Assembly (NCBI RefSeq): GCF_030269305.1
Contig: NZ_BSTC01000029.1
Location: forward strand, 1-36,181
Reading direction: 5' to 3'
Origin: Kineosporia sp. NBRC 101731
GTDB lineage: Bacteria > Actinomycetota > Actinomycetes > Actinomycetales > Kineosporiaceae
DNA length: 36,181 nucleotides
The first letter of the stretch is position 1. Each line of letters begins with the position of its first letter. The translations under genes and the position numbers were made by a program. Below the pieces are notes generated by a model that saw only the letters and a list, made by a program, of their open reading frames with translations, had not been told where the DNA came from and ran no database searches. Of this stretch, positions 16,143-23,493 are shown piece after piece.

Positions 16143-16195
16143 AGACACCCCCTCAAAGTTGCCACCCACGGGCGGGATTCATCGTGCTCCGCCTG

Positions 16196-17584
16196 TCATT
16201 GAAGGGGCGTGACCAGCACCGGGGGAGCCGGGTGGGCCAGCGACAGCAGGTCCTGCAACTGGGTATTGAGCGTCTTGAGACGGCCGGGGTCCACAGCCAG
16301 GGTCTGCGCCTGCCGGTAGTGGTCCACAGCCCAGTTCCACCGAACCTGTCCCACCGGACCCAGGACGTACGAAAGGGCGATACAGGCGTGCGCTTCCGAG
16401 GCCAGGGCCTGAAGCCATTGCTGGTCCGGTTGGGCGCGGTAGGCGCTGATCACTTTCTCCAGCTGATCGATCGCCGGCTTTAGGCGAGTCTCGTCCCCTG
16501 CGAGCGTCAGGCAGGTGTCTGCTCTGCCCATGCCGTACCTGGCCCGGGTTTCGACCCCAGGGATCCCGTAGCGATCATCGCTGGCCAAGACCTCTTCGTA
16601 GGCTCGGCGAGCGGCGAACATCTGATCCATCTGGGCCCGGGGCCAGTCGCTGCATCTTGCCTCTTCGTCGCCCGATTCCCGAAGAGCCTGCTGGAAGAGC
16701 ACCTCGGCCAGCCCTAGGCGCGCCCGGCCGTAAGACGGGTCCAATCGCAGCGACTTCCTGAAGAACCGGGCGGCCCGCTCGCGGGCCTGGGCGTCATCGC
16801 CTGCCCGCCCGGTCGCGTTGCCCAGCATCATCAGGGAAAACCGCTGGAATTGCACCGTCGTCAGGTTCTTCTGCGATCTGGTGAACTGTTCGATGCTGTC
16901 GGTGTACTCACCGATCCCGTACGAACTCACCGCTCTCATCAGCGTGAGGTAACTTTCGGAGCGTGAGCGCACCGCTTTCGCCACCCGCGCCTCGGTGGAG
17001 GGGGAGGAGAAGCCGGAGAGCGTCTCGTCGCCGAAGCTGTTGAAGCCGGCCAGTTCCGTAGCCTCGTCGCCGTCGGAGGAGCCCAGGAACTCCACGTTCA
17101 TGGTCGTCCTCAGTCGTCCGGGCTTCAGCAGGATGGAGACTGCCAGGTCTGCGTTCGAGACATTCAGCAGCCGGGTCAGGTACTGGCGTCGCTCGCTCTC
17201 GCCCTTCCATTCCTGGGGTTCGAAGTCCTTCTCACGCGCCACCCCGACATCGATCTTGCGCATACGCTTCTCAAAGAGTTCGAAGGTCGACTGGTTGATC
17301 TCTTCCATCCGGTCTCCGACATCTCTGCCGTCCATGGCCGAGTCGTCTACCAGGACGCCCGCCATGATGACTCGGTAAGGGCCGCTCATCTCGGTAACCC
17401 CGTGTGATGACCACAGGCCGGACACCAGGGACAGGTGGTCCCGCAGATCCGCACTCAGGCCCAGCACCACTCCCACGGGTGTCAGCACCGCGAGCGCTGC
17501 GGCGATCCAGCGTCGTGCAGCACCGCCCGGTCGCACCGCTGGCGCCCCGCCCGCCCGGTCGGGTGGAAGGGCTGGGTCGCGCAT
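16196..17584 (-). CDS. Membrane-anchored protein with helical (TPR-like) repeats, unknown function
   Basis: A 462-residue protein. ATG at 17582-17584 is used because GGGGAC lies six bases upstream; the longer frame (to 17719) has no ribosome site and overlaps the divergent promoter region. Residues 1-25 are cytoplasmic and basic, and one membrane helix spans about 26-44, leaving the bulk outside. Residues 65-200 contain a mixed alpha/beta region (YRVIMAGVLVDDS, ADLAVSILLKPGRLRTTMNVEFLG). The second half is helical, with TPR-like pairs (ARFFRKSLRLDPSYGRARLGLAEVLFQQAL and AIDQLEKVISAYRAQPDQQWLQAL, shown in part). No enzyme motif was seen. It is divergent from a probable lipoprotein gene, and the two may act together at the envelope. 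Confidence 0.75.
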   Translation of the reverse strand: MRDPALPPDRAGGAPAVRPGGAARRWIAAALAVLTPVGVVLGLSADLRDHLSLVSGLWSSHGVTEMSGPYRVIMAGVLVDDSAMDGRDVGDRMEEINQSTFELFEKRMRKIDVGVAREKDFEPQEWKGESERRQYLTRLLNVSNADLAVSILLKPGRLRTTMNVEFLGSSDGDEATELAGFNSFGDETLSGFSSPSTEARVAKAVRSRSESYLTLMRAVSSYGIGEYTDSIEQFTRSQKNLTTVQFQRFSLMMLGNATGRAGDDAQARERAARFFRKSLRLDPSYGRARLGLAEVLFQQALRESGDEEARCSDWPRAQMDQMFAARRAYEEVLASDDRYGIPGVETRARYGMGRADTCLTLAGDETRLKPAIDQLEKVISAYRAQPDQQWLQALASEAHACIALSYVLGPVGQVRWNWAVDHYRQAQTLAVDPGRLKTLNTQLQDLLSLAHPAPPVLVTPLQ

Positions 17585-17699
17585 GAAGTCCCCGTTGCTC
17601 GGTGCCAAGGAAGCATCAACTGGTGGGAAGCTAACACCTTGACGACCGTTTTGCGGTTGTATGTCGATACCGTTCTGGAACCGGGGGGTACCGAGAGCT

Positions 17700-18671
17700 A
17701 TGGACAAGGCAGCTGGCAACCGGAGCCGGGCCCACTCAGGCAGCTTGGTCGATCAGGTGTCGTCCCCACCACGTCGCCGCTCGATGCTGCCCGTCCTCGC
17801 ACTCCTGGTTGCCGTGGTGACGGGCGGTTGCCAGACAGGCAGTCCCGGGGCCACAGCCACCAGCAGCGAATCCACCACCGCGGCCGAGGCGACCACCCCC
17901 GTCGAGGTCGATCTGGTCGGTGGGGTGCTGGGCGCCCATGACGAGAAGCCTGTCGACCTGGCGAGCCAGCTTGAGTATTTCCAGGGCGGGGGTTCGCCCT
18001 GTGAGGATGGGACCGGGCCCTGGAACGAGCTCGTGGTCAGGCCGTATCCCGTCGCCCGGGAGCACGAGCGGCTCGAGACGCCGGACTCCTGGCCGATCTG
18101 CGTCATGGGGATCGACTCCACGCAGGACCTGAGCATCGAGATTCAGGACCCTGACGGTCAGGTGATCGATCGCCTGGAGGTCCCGGCCGCCGGTGAGCCT
18201 GACCACTACTCGCTCGGGTACATCTTCGGGTTCAGCCGACTTGCCGGTGACCCGCTGGGTGACTACGTCATCCGAGCCGTCCAGCCTCAGGCCTCGAGTC
18301 AGGCCACGATCGAGGTGGTCGCGGCCAAGGATCCGATCCTGGTGCCCCTTCACGTGGACGAGAGTGGGGAATTCGACCTGTCCGCGGACGCCCAGTCGGG
18401 GTCCAACCGGCTGGGCGACACCCTCGGCTTTGCTTTCGGCGGCTTGCCGCCGAACACTCAGACGCAGATCCATGTCTACGGACGCCCCACGGATGGGACG
18501 TCCGTCGTCACCGCAATCGACTACCGCACGTCGATCATGGTCACGAGTGACGCGGACGGTGGGGGGACGTTAAAGGTCACCACGTCAGTGGAAGATGAAG
18601 AGGGCTTCTACGGATTCGCTCTGGAAGGTGCAGGCGGGCGGTACGTGCCGATTAATCTTGCTCGTGAGTAG
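17700..18671 (+). CDS. Probable lipoprotein of unknown function
   Basis: A 323-residue exported protein. A basic n-region (PPRRRS) precedes a hydrophobic helix and VVTGGCQTG. The cysteine suggests a lipobox, though Thr-Gly-Gly before it is a poor match to the usual Leu-Ala-Gly. A Ser/Thr/Ala linker follows, as in actinobacterial lipoproteins. The body is predicted beta-rich, with PWNELVVRPYP, SIEIQDPDGQVIDRLEV and LGDYVIRAVQPQA, which resembles Ig-like or pre-peptidase C-terminal-type sandwiches; no family was identified. The start is uncertain: ATG 17700 is chosen, with ATG 17661 (longer) and ATG 17781 (directly before the hydrophobic helix) as alternatives. It is divergent from the helical-repeat membrane protein, 115 bases apart. 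Confidence 0.7.
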   Translation: MDKAAGNRSRAHSGSLVDQVSSPPRRRSMLPVLALLVAVVTGGCQTGSPGATATSSESTTAAEATTPVEVDLVGGVLGAHDEKPVDLASQLEYFQGGGSPCEDGTGPWNELVVRPYPVAREHERLETPDSWPICVMGIDSTQDLSIEIQDPDGQVIDRLEVPAAGEPDHYSLGYIFGFSRLAGDPLGDYVIRAVQPQASSQATIEVVAAKDPILVPLHVDESGEFDLSADAQSGSNRLGDTLGFAFGGLPPNTQTQIHVYGRPTDGTSVVTAIDYRTSIMVTSDADGGGTLKVTTSVEDEEGFYGFALEGAGGRYVPINLARE

Positions 18672-18850
18672 GTGCCTCCGCTTCCACGAGTGTTCTGGGA
18701 GAAGCTCGGGCGGGGTGAGTTCGATTCCGGCGTAGCTGCACCTCCACGAAGTAACCGCCCCGGTAGCGATCGTCTTTGACGCGCACGACGGGGTGGTCGA
18801 CCGCCTCATGCTGAGGGCGATAGCCGAGAAGCGCCCTCGATGAGGTGGAC
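18672..18850 (-). pseudogene. Unidentified coding fragment next to flavoprotein remnant
   Basis: On the minus strand a frame reads ALLGYRPQHEAVDHPVVRVK, then DDRYRGGYFVEVQLRRN, with GC-biased third positions. It overlaps the end of the frameshifted flavoprotein in another frame and has no start codon or ribosome site. The family was not recognised. It seems to be a piece of another decayed gene. Confidence 0.35.
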
Positions 18851-19175
18851 GTCGGTACGGCGCAGCTGGACGATGTTTCTCCTCCCGAGCCGGGTGGCGG
18901 ATGTGGGCCGCATTCACCCGTGGGAACAGCACGATCGGGGTGCTGGTACCCAGGGTCTCGCTGACCTGCGTCAGCGCCTGGTTGTCCGCTACGCCGGTTG
19001 AGAGCTTGGTGACGAAGTTCGACGAGGTGGGAGCCACGACGAAGCAGCCGATACGCAGATGTGGACTGCGTTCACGCAAGCCGCGAGGCATCGACCTGAC
19101 CGGCAGCCCTGTAGCTTCCTCCAGCTCAGCGATCTGCTGGGGCTCAAACAACGACACGATCGTCTTGGGCTTCAT
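18806..19175 (-). pseudogene. Frameshifted flavoprotein (HFCD / phosphopantothenoylcysteine decarboxylase-like) remnant
   Basis: From ATG 19173-19175 the frame reads CFVVAPTSSNFVTKLSTGVA, then PIVLFPRVNAAHIRHPAR. These are the FMN-binding P-A-x-S-N and P-x-x-N motifs of homo-oligomeric flavin-containing decarboxylases and related flavoproteins. After RHPAR the frame becomes nonsense, but the next frame continues the family pattern (RRNIVQLRRTDVHLIEGASR) and stops at 18806-18808, so a frameshift lies at about 18880-18890. The N-terminal Rossmann strand with its usual G-S-x-A motif is also missing. The gene is therefore broken twice. Substrate and original role cannot be inferred. Confidence 0.6.
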
Positions 19176-19241
19176 CGTCTGTGTTCCCGGCGTGCTTCGC
19201 CGTCTGGTCAATGATTTCGCTGACATCATTCTTGGCGAGGA

Positions 19242-19270
19242 TGTCGATCCGGCGCGCGCCCGTTCGAATC
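19242..19270 (+). promoter_or_regulatory. Candidate ECF42 promoter of the YCII-sigma operon
   Basis: TGTCGA (19242-19247), a 17-base spacer and CGAATC (19265-19270) agree with the motif I recall as described for ECF42 sigma factors (TGTCGA at -35, CGA/TC at -10). It lies 54 bases before the YCII start, so the sigma factor would transcribe its own operon. The motif was matched from memory. Confidence 0.55.
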
Positions 19271-19323
19271 AAGGGTGAGCGGGGTCGGCAAGCGGCCTCG
19301 CAACGGCAAGGGAGAATCTGGCC

Positions 19324-19740
19324 ATGGGCAAGTACATGCTGGTCATGCGGGCATCGGACGAGACGTTCGCGGCCATGGCGTCCGTCCCCTTCGAGGAGAT
19401 GCTCGAGACGATCGGGCGCTTCAACGACCAGCTGATCAAGGCCGGGGTCCTGCTCGCGGCCGAAGGGCTCGATCCCGAGGTCAGCGTCGTGGTCGACTAC
19501 TCACAGACGCCTCCTCTGGTCACGGACGGGCCGTACGGAGAGACCCGGGAACTGTTCGGCGGCTTCTACCTGATCGATGTGCCCACCGTCCACGACGCGG
19601 TGGAATGGGCGCGGCGGATGCCGGCGTTTCCCGGCGCGAAGACGGAGATCCGCCGGGTCACCGGGATCAGCGAGTTCCCGCAGGACAACGAATACGTCGC
19701 CCGGGAGCGGGCCTGGCGCGAAGAGACCGGCCAGCTCTGA
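19324..19740 (+). CDS. YCII-related (DGPF) protein
   Basis: A 138-residue cytoplasmic protein of the YCII/DGPF family, the usual neighbour of ECF42 sigma factors. Characteristic blocks are MGKYMLVMRASDE at the start, GVLLAAEGLDP, VTDGPYGETRELFGGFYLID (containing the DGPY variant of DGPF) and DAVEWARRMPAFPGAKTEIR. The biochemical function of these proteins is not established; an accessory or enzymatic role in the ECF42 pathway is often proposed. GGGAG lies nine bases before the ATG. The stop codon overlaps the most likely start region of the sigma factor, so the two are translated together from the promoter at 19242-19270. Confidence 0.92.
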   Translation: MGKYMLVMRASDETFAAMASVPFEEMLETIGRFNDQLIKAGVLLAAEGLDPEVSVVVDYSQTPPLVTDGPYGETRELFGGFYLIDVPTVHDAVEWARRMPAFPGAKTEIRRVTGISEFPQDNEYVARERAWREETGQL

Positions 19741-21083
19741 ACGTCGACGACGGCGCAGCGAACCCTCACGAGGCGGCGCGGCGCACCGTCGAGGCGGCGC
19801 GGCGCACCGTCGAGGCGGCGCGGCGCACCGTCGAGGCGGTGTGGCGGATCGAGTCCGCCCGCATCGTCGGTGCGCTTGCGCGGTACACGAACGACTTCGG
19901 GCTGGCGGAAGACGTTGCCCAGGAGGCCTTGGCCGAGGCTCTGCAGGGATGGCCGCGTGATGGGGTACCGCCGAACCCGGCGGGGTGGCTGTTCACGGTG
20001 GGGCGACGACGGGCTATCGATGCGTTCCGTCGTCGTTCCGCTCTGGATGAGCGGTACGCCGCTCTGGCTCACGGGTTGCAGGACGGGGGAGTCGCCGCCG
20101 GGGGAACGTCGCCGAAGAGCCAGGATCCCGATGTGTTGTGGGATCCGGACGCGATCGGGGACGACGTCCTGGCCTTGTTGTTCATCGCGTGTCATCCGGT
20201 GTTGTCCCCGGAGGCCCGGGTGGGGCTGACCCTGCGGGTGGTAGGGGGTCTGTCCAGCGAGGAGATCGCCCGGGCGTTCCTGGTCCCGGTGCCCACGGTC
20301 CAGGCCCGGATTACCCGGGCCAAGAAGACCCTGGCGGCGGCGCGGGTTCCCTTCGAGTTGCCACCGGCGGAGCAGCGCCGGGAGCGGCTGGGCGGTGTCC
20401 TTCAGGTGCTTTACCTGATCTTCGGCGAGGGAGCGAACGCCACCTCCGGCCAGGAGCTTCTCCGCAGCGAGCTGGCGGATGAGGCCCGGCGGCTGATCCG
20501 GGTGCTCGCTCAGCTCCTGCCGGGCGAACCGGAGGTGTACGGGTTGCTGGCTCTGATGGAACTCACCGCCGCCAGGTTCCCGGCCCGGGTCGGTTCCGAC
20601 GGTGCCCTGGTACTGCTCGAGGACCAGGACCGGCGCCGCTGGGATCATGCGGCGATCGCGCGAGGTCGGGGCGCGTTGGCTCAGGCGGCCTCCCGGGGAA
20701 GTGGTTTGGGGCCGTACGGGCTACAGGCGGCCATCGCCTCGGTTCATGCTGCTGCGGCGTCGGTCAGCGAAACAGACTGGAAGAGGATCGTTCTGCTGTA
20801 CGAGGCGCTCGGCCGGATCGCTCCGTCGCCGGTGGTCGATCTCAACCGTGCGGTCGCCGTTTCCATGGCCTACGGACCGCAAAATGCCTTGAGTATCGTC
20901 GAAGGGCTGGTCGCCGAAGGCCGGCTGGCGGGTTCTCATCTGCTGCCCAGCGTGCAGGGAGAGCTCCTGGCCCGTCTCGGCCGTACCCAGGAGGCCAGGA
21001 ATGAATTCGACAAGGCCGCCCGTCTGTGCCGCAACGAACGCGAACGGGAGTTGCTTCGTACTAAAGCGGTTCGCCTGAAATGA
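19737..21083 (+). CDS. ECF42-group sigma factor with C-terminal helical extension (DUF6596)
   Basis: An RNA-polymerase sigma factor of the ECF42 group. Sigma region 2 is seen in ESARIVGALARY...LAEDVAQEALAEAL...NPAGWLFTVGRRRAIDAFRRR. Region 4 is seen in LTLRVVGGLSSEEIARAFL and VPTVQARITRAKKTL. The group-specific C-terminal extension (DUF6596 then TPR-like helices, about residues 220-448) includes GEGANATSGQELLRSELADEA in part and YEALGRIAPSPVVDLNRAVA. These proteins lack a classical anti-sigma factor; the extension is thought to regulate them. The start is unresolved: CTG 19737 overlaps the YCII stop (CTGA) and gives a normal N-terminus, ATG 19605 would lie deep inside YCII, and GTG 19839 would cut into the conserved VWRIES. 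The N-terminus carries a triplicated heptapeptide. Confidence 0.9.
   Translation: MNVDDGAANPHEAARRTVEAARRTVEAARRTVEAVWRIESARIVGALARYTNDFGLAEDVAQEALAEALQGWPRDGVPPNPAGWLFTVGRRRAIDAFRRRSALDERYAALAHGLQDGGVAAGGTSPKSQDPDVLWDPDAIGDDVLALLFIACHPVLSPEARVGLTLRVVGGLSSEEIARAFLVPVPTVQARITRAKKTLAAARVPFELPPAEQRRERLGGVLQVLYLIFGEGANATSGQELLRSELADEARRLIRVLAQLLPGEPEVYGLLALMELTAARFPARVGSDGALVLLEDQDRRRWDHAAIARGRGALAQAASRGSGLGPYGLQAAIASVHAAAASVSETDWKRIVLLYEALGRIAPSPVVDLNRAVAVSMAYGPQNALSIVEGLVAEGRLAGSHLLPSVQGELLARLGRTQEARNEFDKAARLCRNERERELLRTKAVRLK
19770..19832 (+). repeat. Three perfect 21-bp tandem repeats in the sigma-factor N-terminus
   Basis: GAGGCGGCGCGGCGCACCGTC occurs at 19770-19790, 19791-19811 and 19812-19832 without a mismatch, encoding EAARRTV three times. 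The following 15 bases (GAGGCGGTGTGGCGG) resemble a fourth, diverged copy and encode the conserved EAVWR. Perfect identity suggests recent slippage or duplication. Confidence 0.95.
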
Positions 21084-21288
21084 TGCTTGACGCGTTCCGC
21101 GAGCAGTCCGGCCGATGGGGGCACCCACCAGATCGCTGGACAGTCACGGTGAGCTGGCGCTGGTCGCGTCGTCGAGGGCCGAAGGTGGCACTCCGGCACC
21201 AGCATGCCCAGGATCTCCCTGGGTGTTTCCGTAGGTTGCAGAGTGGTGGTTGTTCGTAGACCGCCTCTTTCGACGGAGCACACCACCC

Positions 21289-22308
21289 ATGAGTACCGCC
21301 AGCAACTCGTTCGAGCGTCTCCCGCACTTTCTTCGAACGTCCCGGTGTACCGCCACCGTCGGCGTCGTCGGTGCACTGACCGTCGTCCTGCTCGCGGGCA
21401 CCGCCCAGGCCGCCACCGCGCCGCTGTCGGACGCCACCGTCAAGACCCACTTCGACCTGGCAGCGGGTCAGACACCGGAGAACATCACGCCCGACCGGAA
21501 CGGCAGCGTGGACGTCACGTTCGCGCTCAGCCACCAGGTCGCCCGGATCTCCGCCAGCGGCCGGACCACCGTCCTGGCCACCCTTCCGGCTCCGGCCGAC
21601 CCGAAGGCTGCCGCTCCGGTGCTGGGCTTCTCCATCGTCGCCGGGCTGGTGCGGGACGGTGATCGGTTCTACGTGGCCTACGCCACCGGCACCAAGGCCG
21701 AGACCGGTATCTGGACCTTCACCGAGGGCAAGGCCCCGACCAAGTTCGCCGACCTGCCGGCCACGGGTGCTCCGAACGCCGTGACGATGAACCGGAAGAC
21801 GGGCACGCTCTACGTCACCGACCCGGTCAAGGGAGCCGTGTACAGCGTCCCCACCCGGGGCTCGCACCGTGGGGACGCCACGGTCCTGGCCAGTGGGAAG
21901 TCCCTGAAGGCCGTCAGCTACCTGGGGGTCAACGGGGCCAAGGTGCGCGGACAGAACCTCTACGTCACGAACCTGGACCAGGGCACGATCCTGCGCGCTC
22001 CGCTGACCGGGAAGAAAACGGGCTCGTTCCAGACCGTGGCCAGTGGCCTGGCCGGGATCGACGACTTCGCCTTCACCGGCCGGGGCAACCAGCTCCTGGC
22101 CGCGATCCAGCCGGCCAGCCAGGTGGTCCTGGTCAACCTGAAGAAGGTGGGCCGCACCACGAAGGCCCGGACCGTCCTGACCCAGAAGGACGGCCTGTCC
22201 AACCCGAGTTCGGTCGCCGTCGTCGGGCGCAAGGTCTTCGTCACCAACGCCGCGTACTCGACGCAGAAAGACCCCAACCTGCTGACCGCCCTGCTCGCCC
22301 AGGACTGA
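21289..22308 (+). CDS. Secreted beta-propeller-like (SMP-30/NHL-type) protein
   Basis: A 339-residue exported protein. The ATG at 21289 gives a signal sequence with a long polar start, a hydrophobic core (VGVVGALTVVLLAG) and cleavage after AQA at about residue 41; the upstream TTG at 21250 adds 13 residues without a ribosome site. The mature part has repeated blade-like segments: DVTFALSHQVARISASGRTT, GAPNAVTMNRKTGTLYVTD, GAKVRGQNLYVTNLDQGTIL and PSSVAVVGRKVFVTNAAYS. This pattern is typical of six-bladed SMP-30/NHL/ScyD-like propellers. A binding or lactonase-like role is possible; no metal ligands could be assigned with certainty. It is followed by a strong terminator, so it is monocistronic. 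Confidence 0.8.
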   Translation: MSTASNSFERLPHFLRTSRCTATVGVVGALTVVLLAGTAQAATAPLSDATVKTHFDLAAGQTPENITPDRNGSVDVTFALSHQVARISASGRTTVLATLPAPADPKAAAPVLGFSIVAGLVRDGDRFYVAYATGTKAETGIWTFTEGKAPTKFADLPATGAPNAVTMNRKTGTLYVTDPVKGAVYSVPTRGSHRGDATVLASGKSLKAVSYLGVNGAKVRGQNLYVTNLDQGTILRAPLTGKKTGSFQTVASGLAGIDDFAFTGRGNQLLAAIQPASQVVLVNLKKVGRTTKARTVLTQKDGLSNPSSVAVVGRKVFVTNAAYSTQKDPNLLTALLAQD

Positions 22309-22317
22309 AACCGTACG

Positions 22318-22345
22318 GGCCCGGTTCCCGGGAGGGAACCGGGCC
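22318..22345 (+). terminator. Terminator after the propeller gene
   Basis: A perfect 12-bp stem (GGCCCGGTTCCC / GGGAACCGGGCC) with a four-base loop starts nine bases after the stop; a second small hairpin (GGCC-TTC-GGCC, 22346-22356) follows directly. Confidence 0.75.
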
Positions 22346-22390
22346 GGCCTTCGGCCCATGAAATCTTCGGCCATGAAAAGGAGACCTCTG

Positions 22391-23248
22391 ATGAAACTCA
22401 TTCGCGTGGGCGAACCGGGTGCCGAATGCGTCGGCGCACTGGGCGACGATGGAACCCGATACGACCTTTCGCATGTCTTGAATCCATACCAGGCATGGAC
22501 TTTCGGCGACCTGGAACGGGCCCGCACCACCCTGGAACACGGCGCGGCTCCCGCGCTACCCGGCCCGGACCTGCGTCTGGGCTCTCCCATCCCCAGGCCC
22601 GGGGCGATTGTCTGCGTCGGCCTGAACTATCGCGACCACGCGAGCGAGACCGGAGCCGATGAGCCGGCCGAACCCGTCCTGTTCCTCAAGCTGCCCTCCA
22701 CGGTCATCGGCCCCAACGACCCGGTTCTCGTCCCACCCGGCAGCCGGAAGACCGACTATGAGGTCGAGCTCGGCATCGTGCTCGGAAAACAGGTGCGTTA
22801 TCTGGACAGTGCTGAGGACGGCCTGAGCGCCATTGCCGGATATCTGATCTCCCACGACGTGACCGAACGCGCCTACCAGCTCGAACGCGGCGGCCAGTGG
22901 GACAAGGGAAAGAACTGCGAGACGTTCAACCCGATGGGGCCGTGGTTCGTCACCTCCGACGAGGTGCCCTGCCCCGATTCCCTGGCCCTGCGGCTGTGGG
23001 TGAACGGAGAGCTGCGCCAGAGCGCCAGTACCGGCGACATGATCTTCGGAGTTGGTGAACTGGTGCGCTACATCAGCCAGTTCATGGTGCTGGAGGCTGG
23101 AGACGTCATCAATACCGGCACTCCCGCCGGCGTCGCGCTCGGTTCCGGGGACTCTCGGAAGTATCTACGGGCCGGGGACGTGATCGAGATCGAGATCGAC
23201 CAGCTCGGCCGGATGAGTCATCTGATGCGCGAGGCCCGGGTTCGCTGA
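22391..23248 (+). CDS. Fumarylacetoacetate-hydrolase-family enzyme
   Basis: A 285-residue FAH-fold enzyme, which in this family hydrolyses, decarboxylates or hydrates 2-keto acid derivatives from aromatic or sugar breakdown. The metal-binding acids are intact: Glu124 and Glu126 in DYEVELGIVLGK and Asp156 in SHDVTERAYQ. Lys174 lies in GKNCETFNPMGPW. Other blocks are CVGLNYRDHASE (75-86), PVLFLKLPSTVIGPND and GDVINTGTPAGVALG near the end. ATG 22391 has GGAG eight bases upstream and begins the family's MKLIRV start; two earlier in-frame ATGs lack this. No pathway neighbours identify the substrate. Homologues with this length include 2-keto-3-deoxy-arabinonate/fuconate and acylpyruvate enzymes. 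Confidence 0.9.
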   Translation: MKLIRVGEPGAECVGALGDDGTRYDLSHVLNPYQAWTFGDLERARTTLEHGAAPALPGPDLRLGSPIPRPGAIVCVGLNYRDHASETGADEPAEPVLFLKLPSTVIGPNDPVLVPPGSRKTDYEVELGIVLGKQVRYLDSAEDGLSAIAGYLISHDVTERAYQLERGGQWDKGKNCETFNPMGPWFVTSDEVPCPDSLALRLWVNGELRQSASTGDMIFGVGELVRYISQFMVLEAGDVINTGTPAGVALGSGDSRKYLRAGDVIEIEIDQLGRMSHLMREARVR

Positions 23249-23493
23249 CCCCCAGGTGCTGAACCAGTAGATCCACGCCGCGGTCTGGTGTTCGGCGCCC
23301 GACGCGACAGTTCCAGGACCGCGCGTGGCTACGTCGGGGTCACCGGTCGCAGGAATTTGCGAGGAACGAAGGGCCCGGTGCGCACTTGCGCAGGCGCCGG
23401 TCGGCAGAACGGATAGCCTCGGTCAGGTCGTAGTACCGCCCCGGCCCCGGTGGTACCTCTCCGAAAGATATCTTCTCTGACGGGTTTTTGATC

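Larger units (their letters stand above)
15883..16195. other. Intergenic region with hairpins and a transposase fragment
   Basis: This 313-base gap contains a terminator-like hairpin at 15901-15927, a second nested hairpin at 15939-15981 (CCGGACC/GGTCCGG outside, GACAGCC/GGCTGTC inside) and the IS110-type fragment listed separately. Nothing else was recognised. Confidence 0.55.

Noticed and set aside
19258-19275. GTTCGAATC, a T-loop-like sequence suggesting a tRNA or attachment site
   Set aside because: The flanking bases do not pair into a T stem and no other tRNA arms are present; the CGAATC is better explained as the ECF42 -10 box.
19770-19832. Short tandem repeats as a possible CRISPR-like array
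   Set aside because: The units are directly adjacent without spacers and lie in frame inside a coding region.
21061-22590. Long minus-strand frame opposite the propeller and FAH genes
   Set aside because: It crosses two real genes and their terminator; there is no ribosome site and no recognisable domain.
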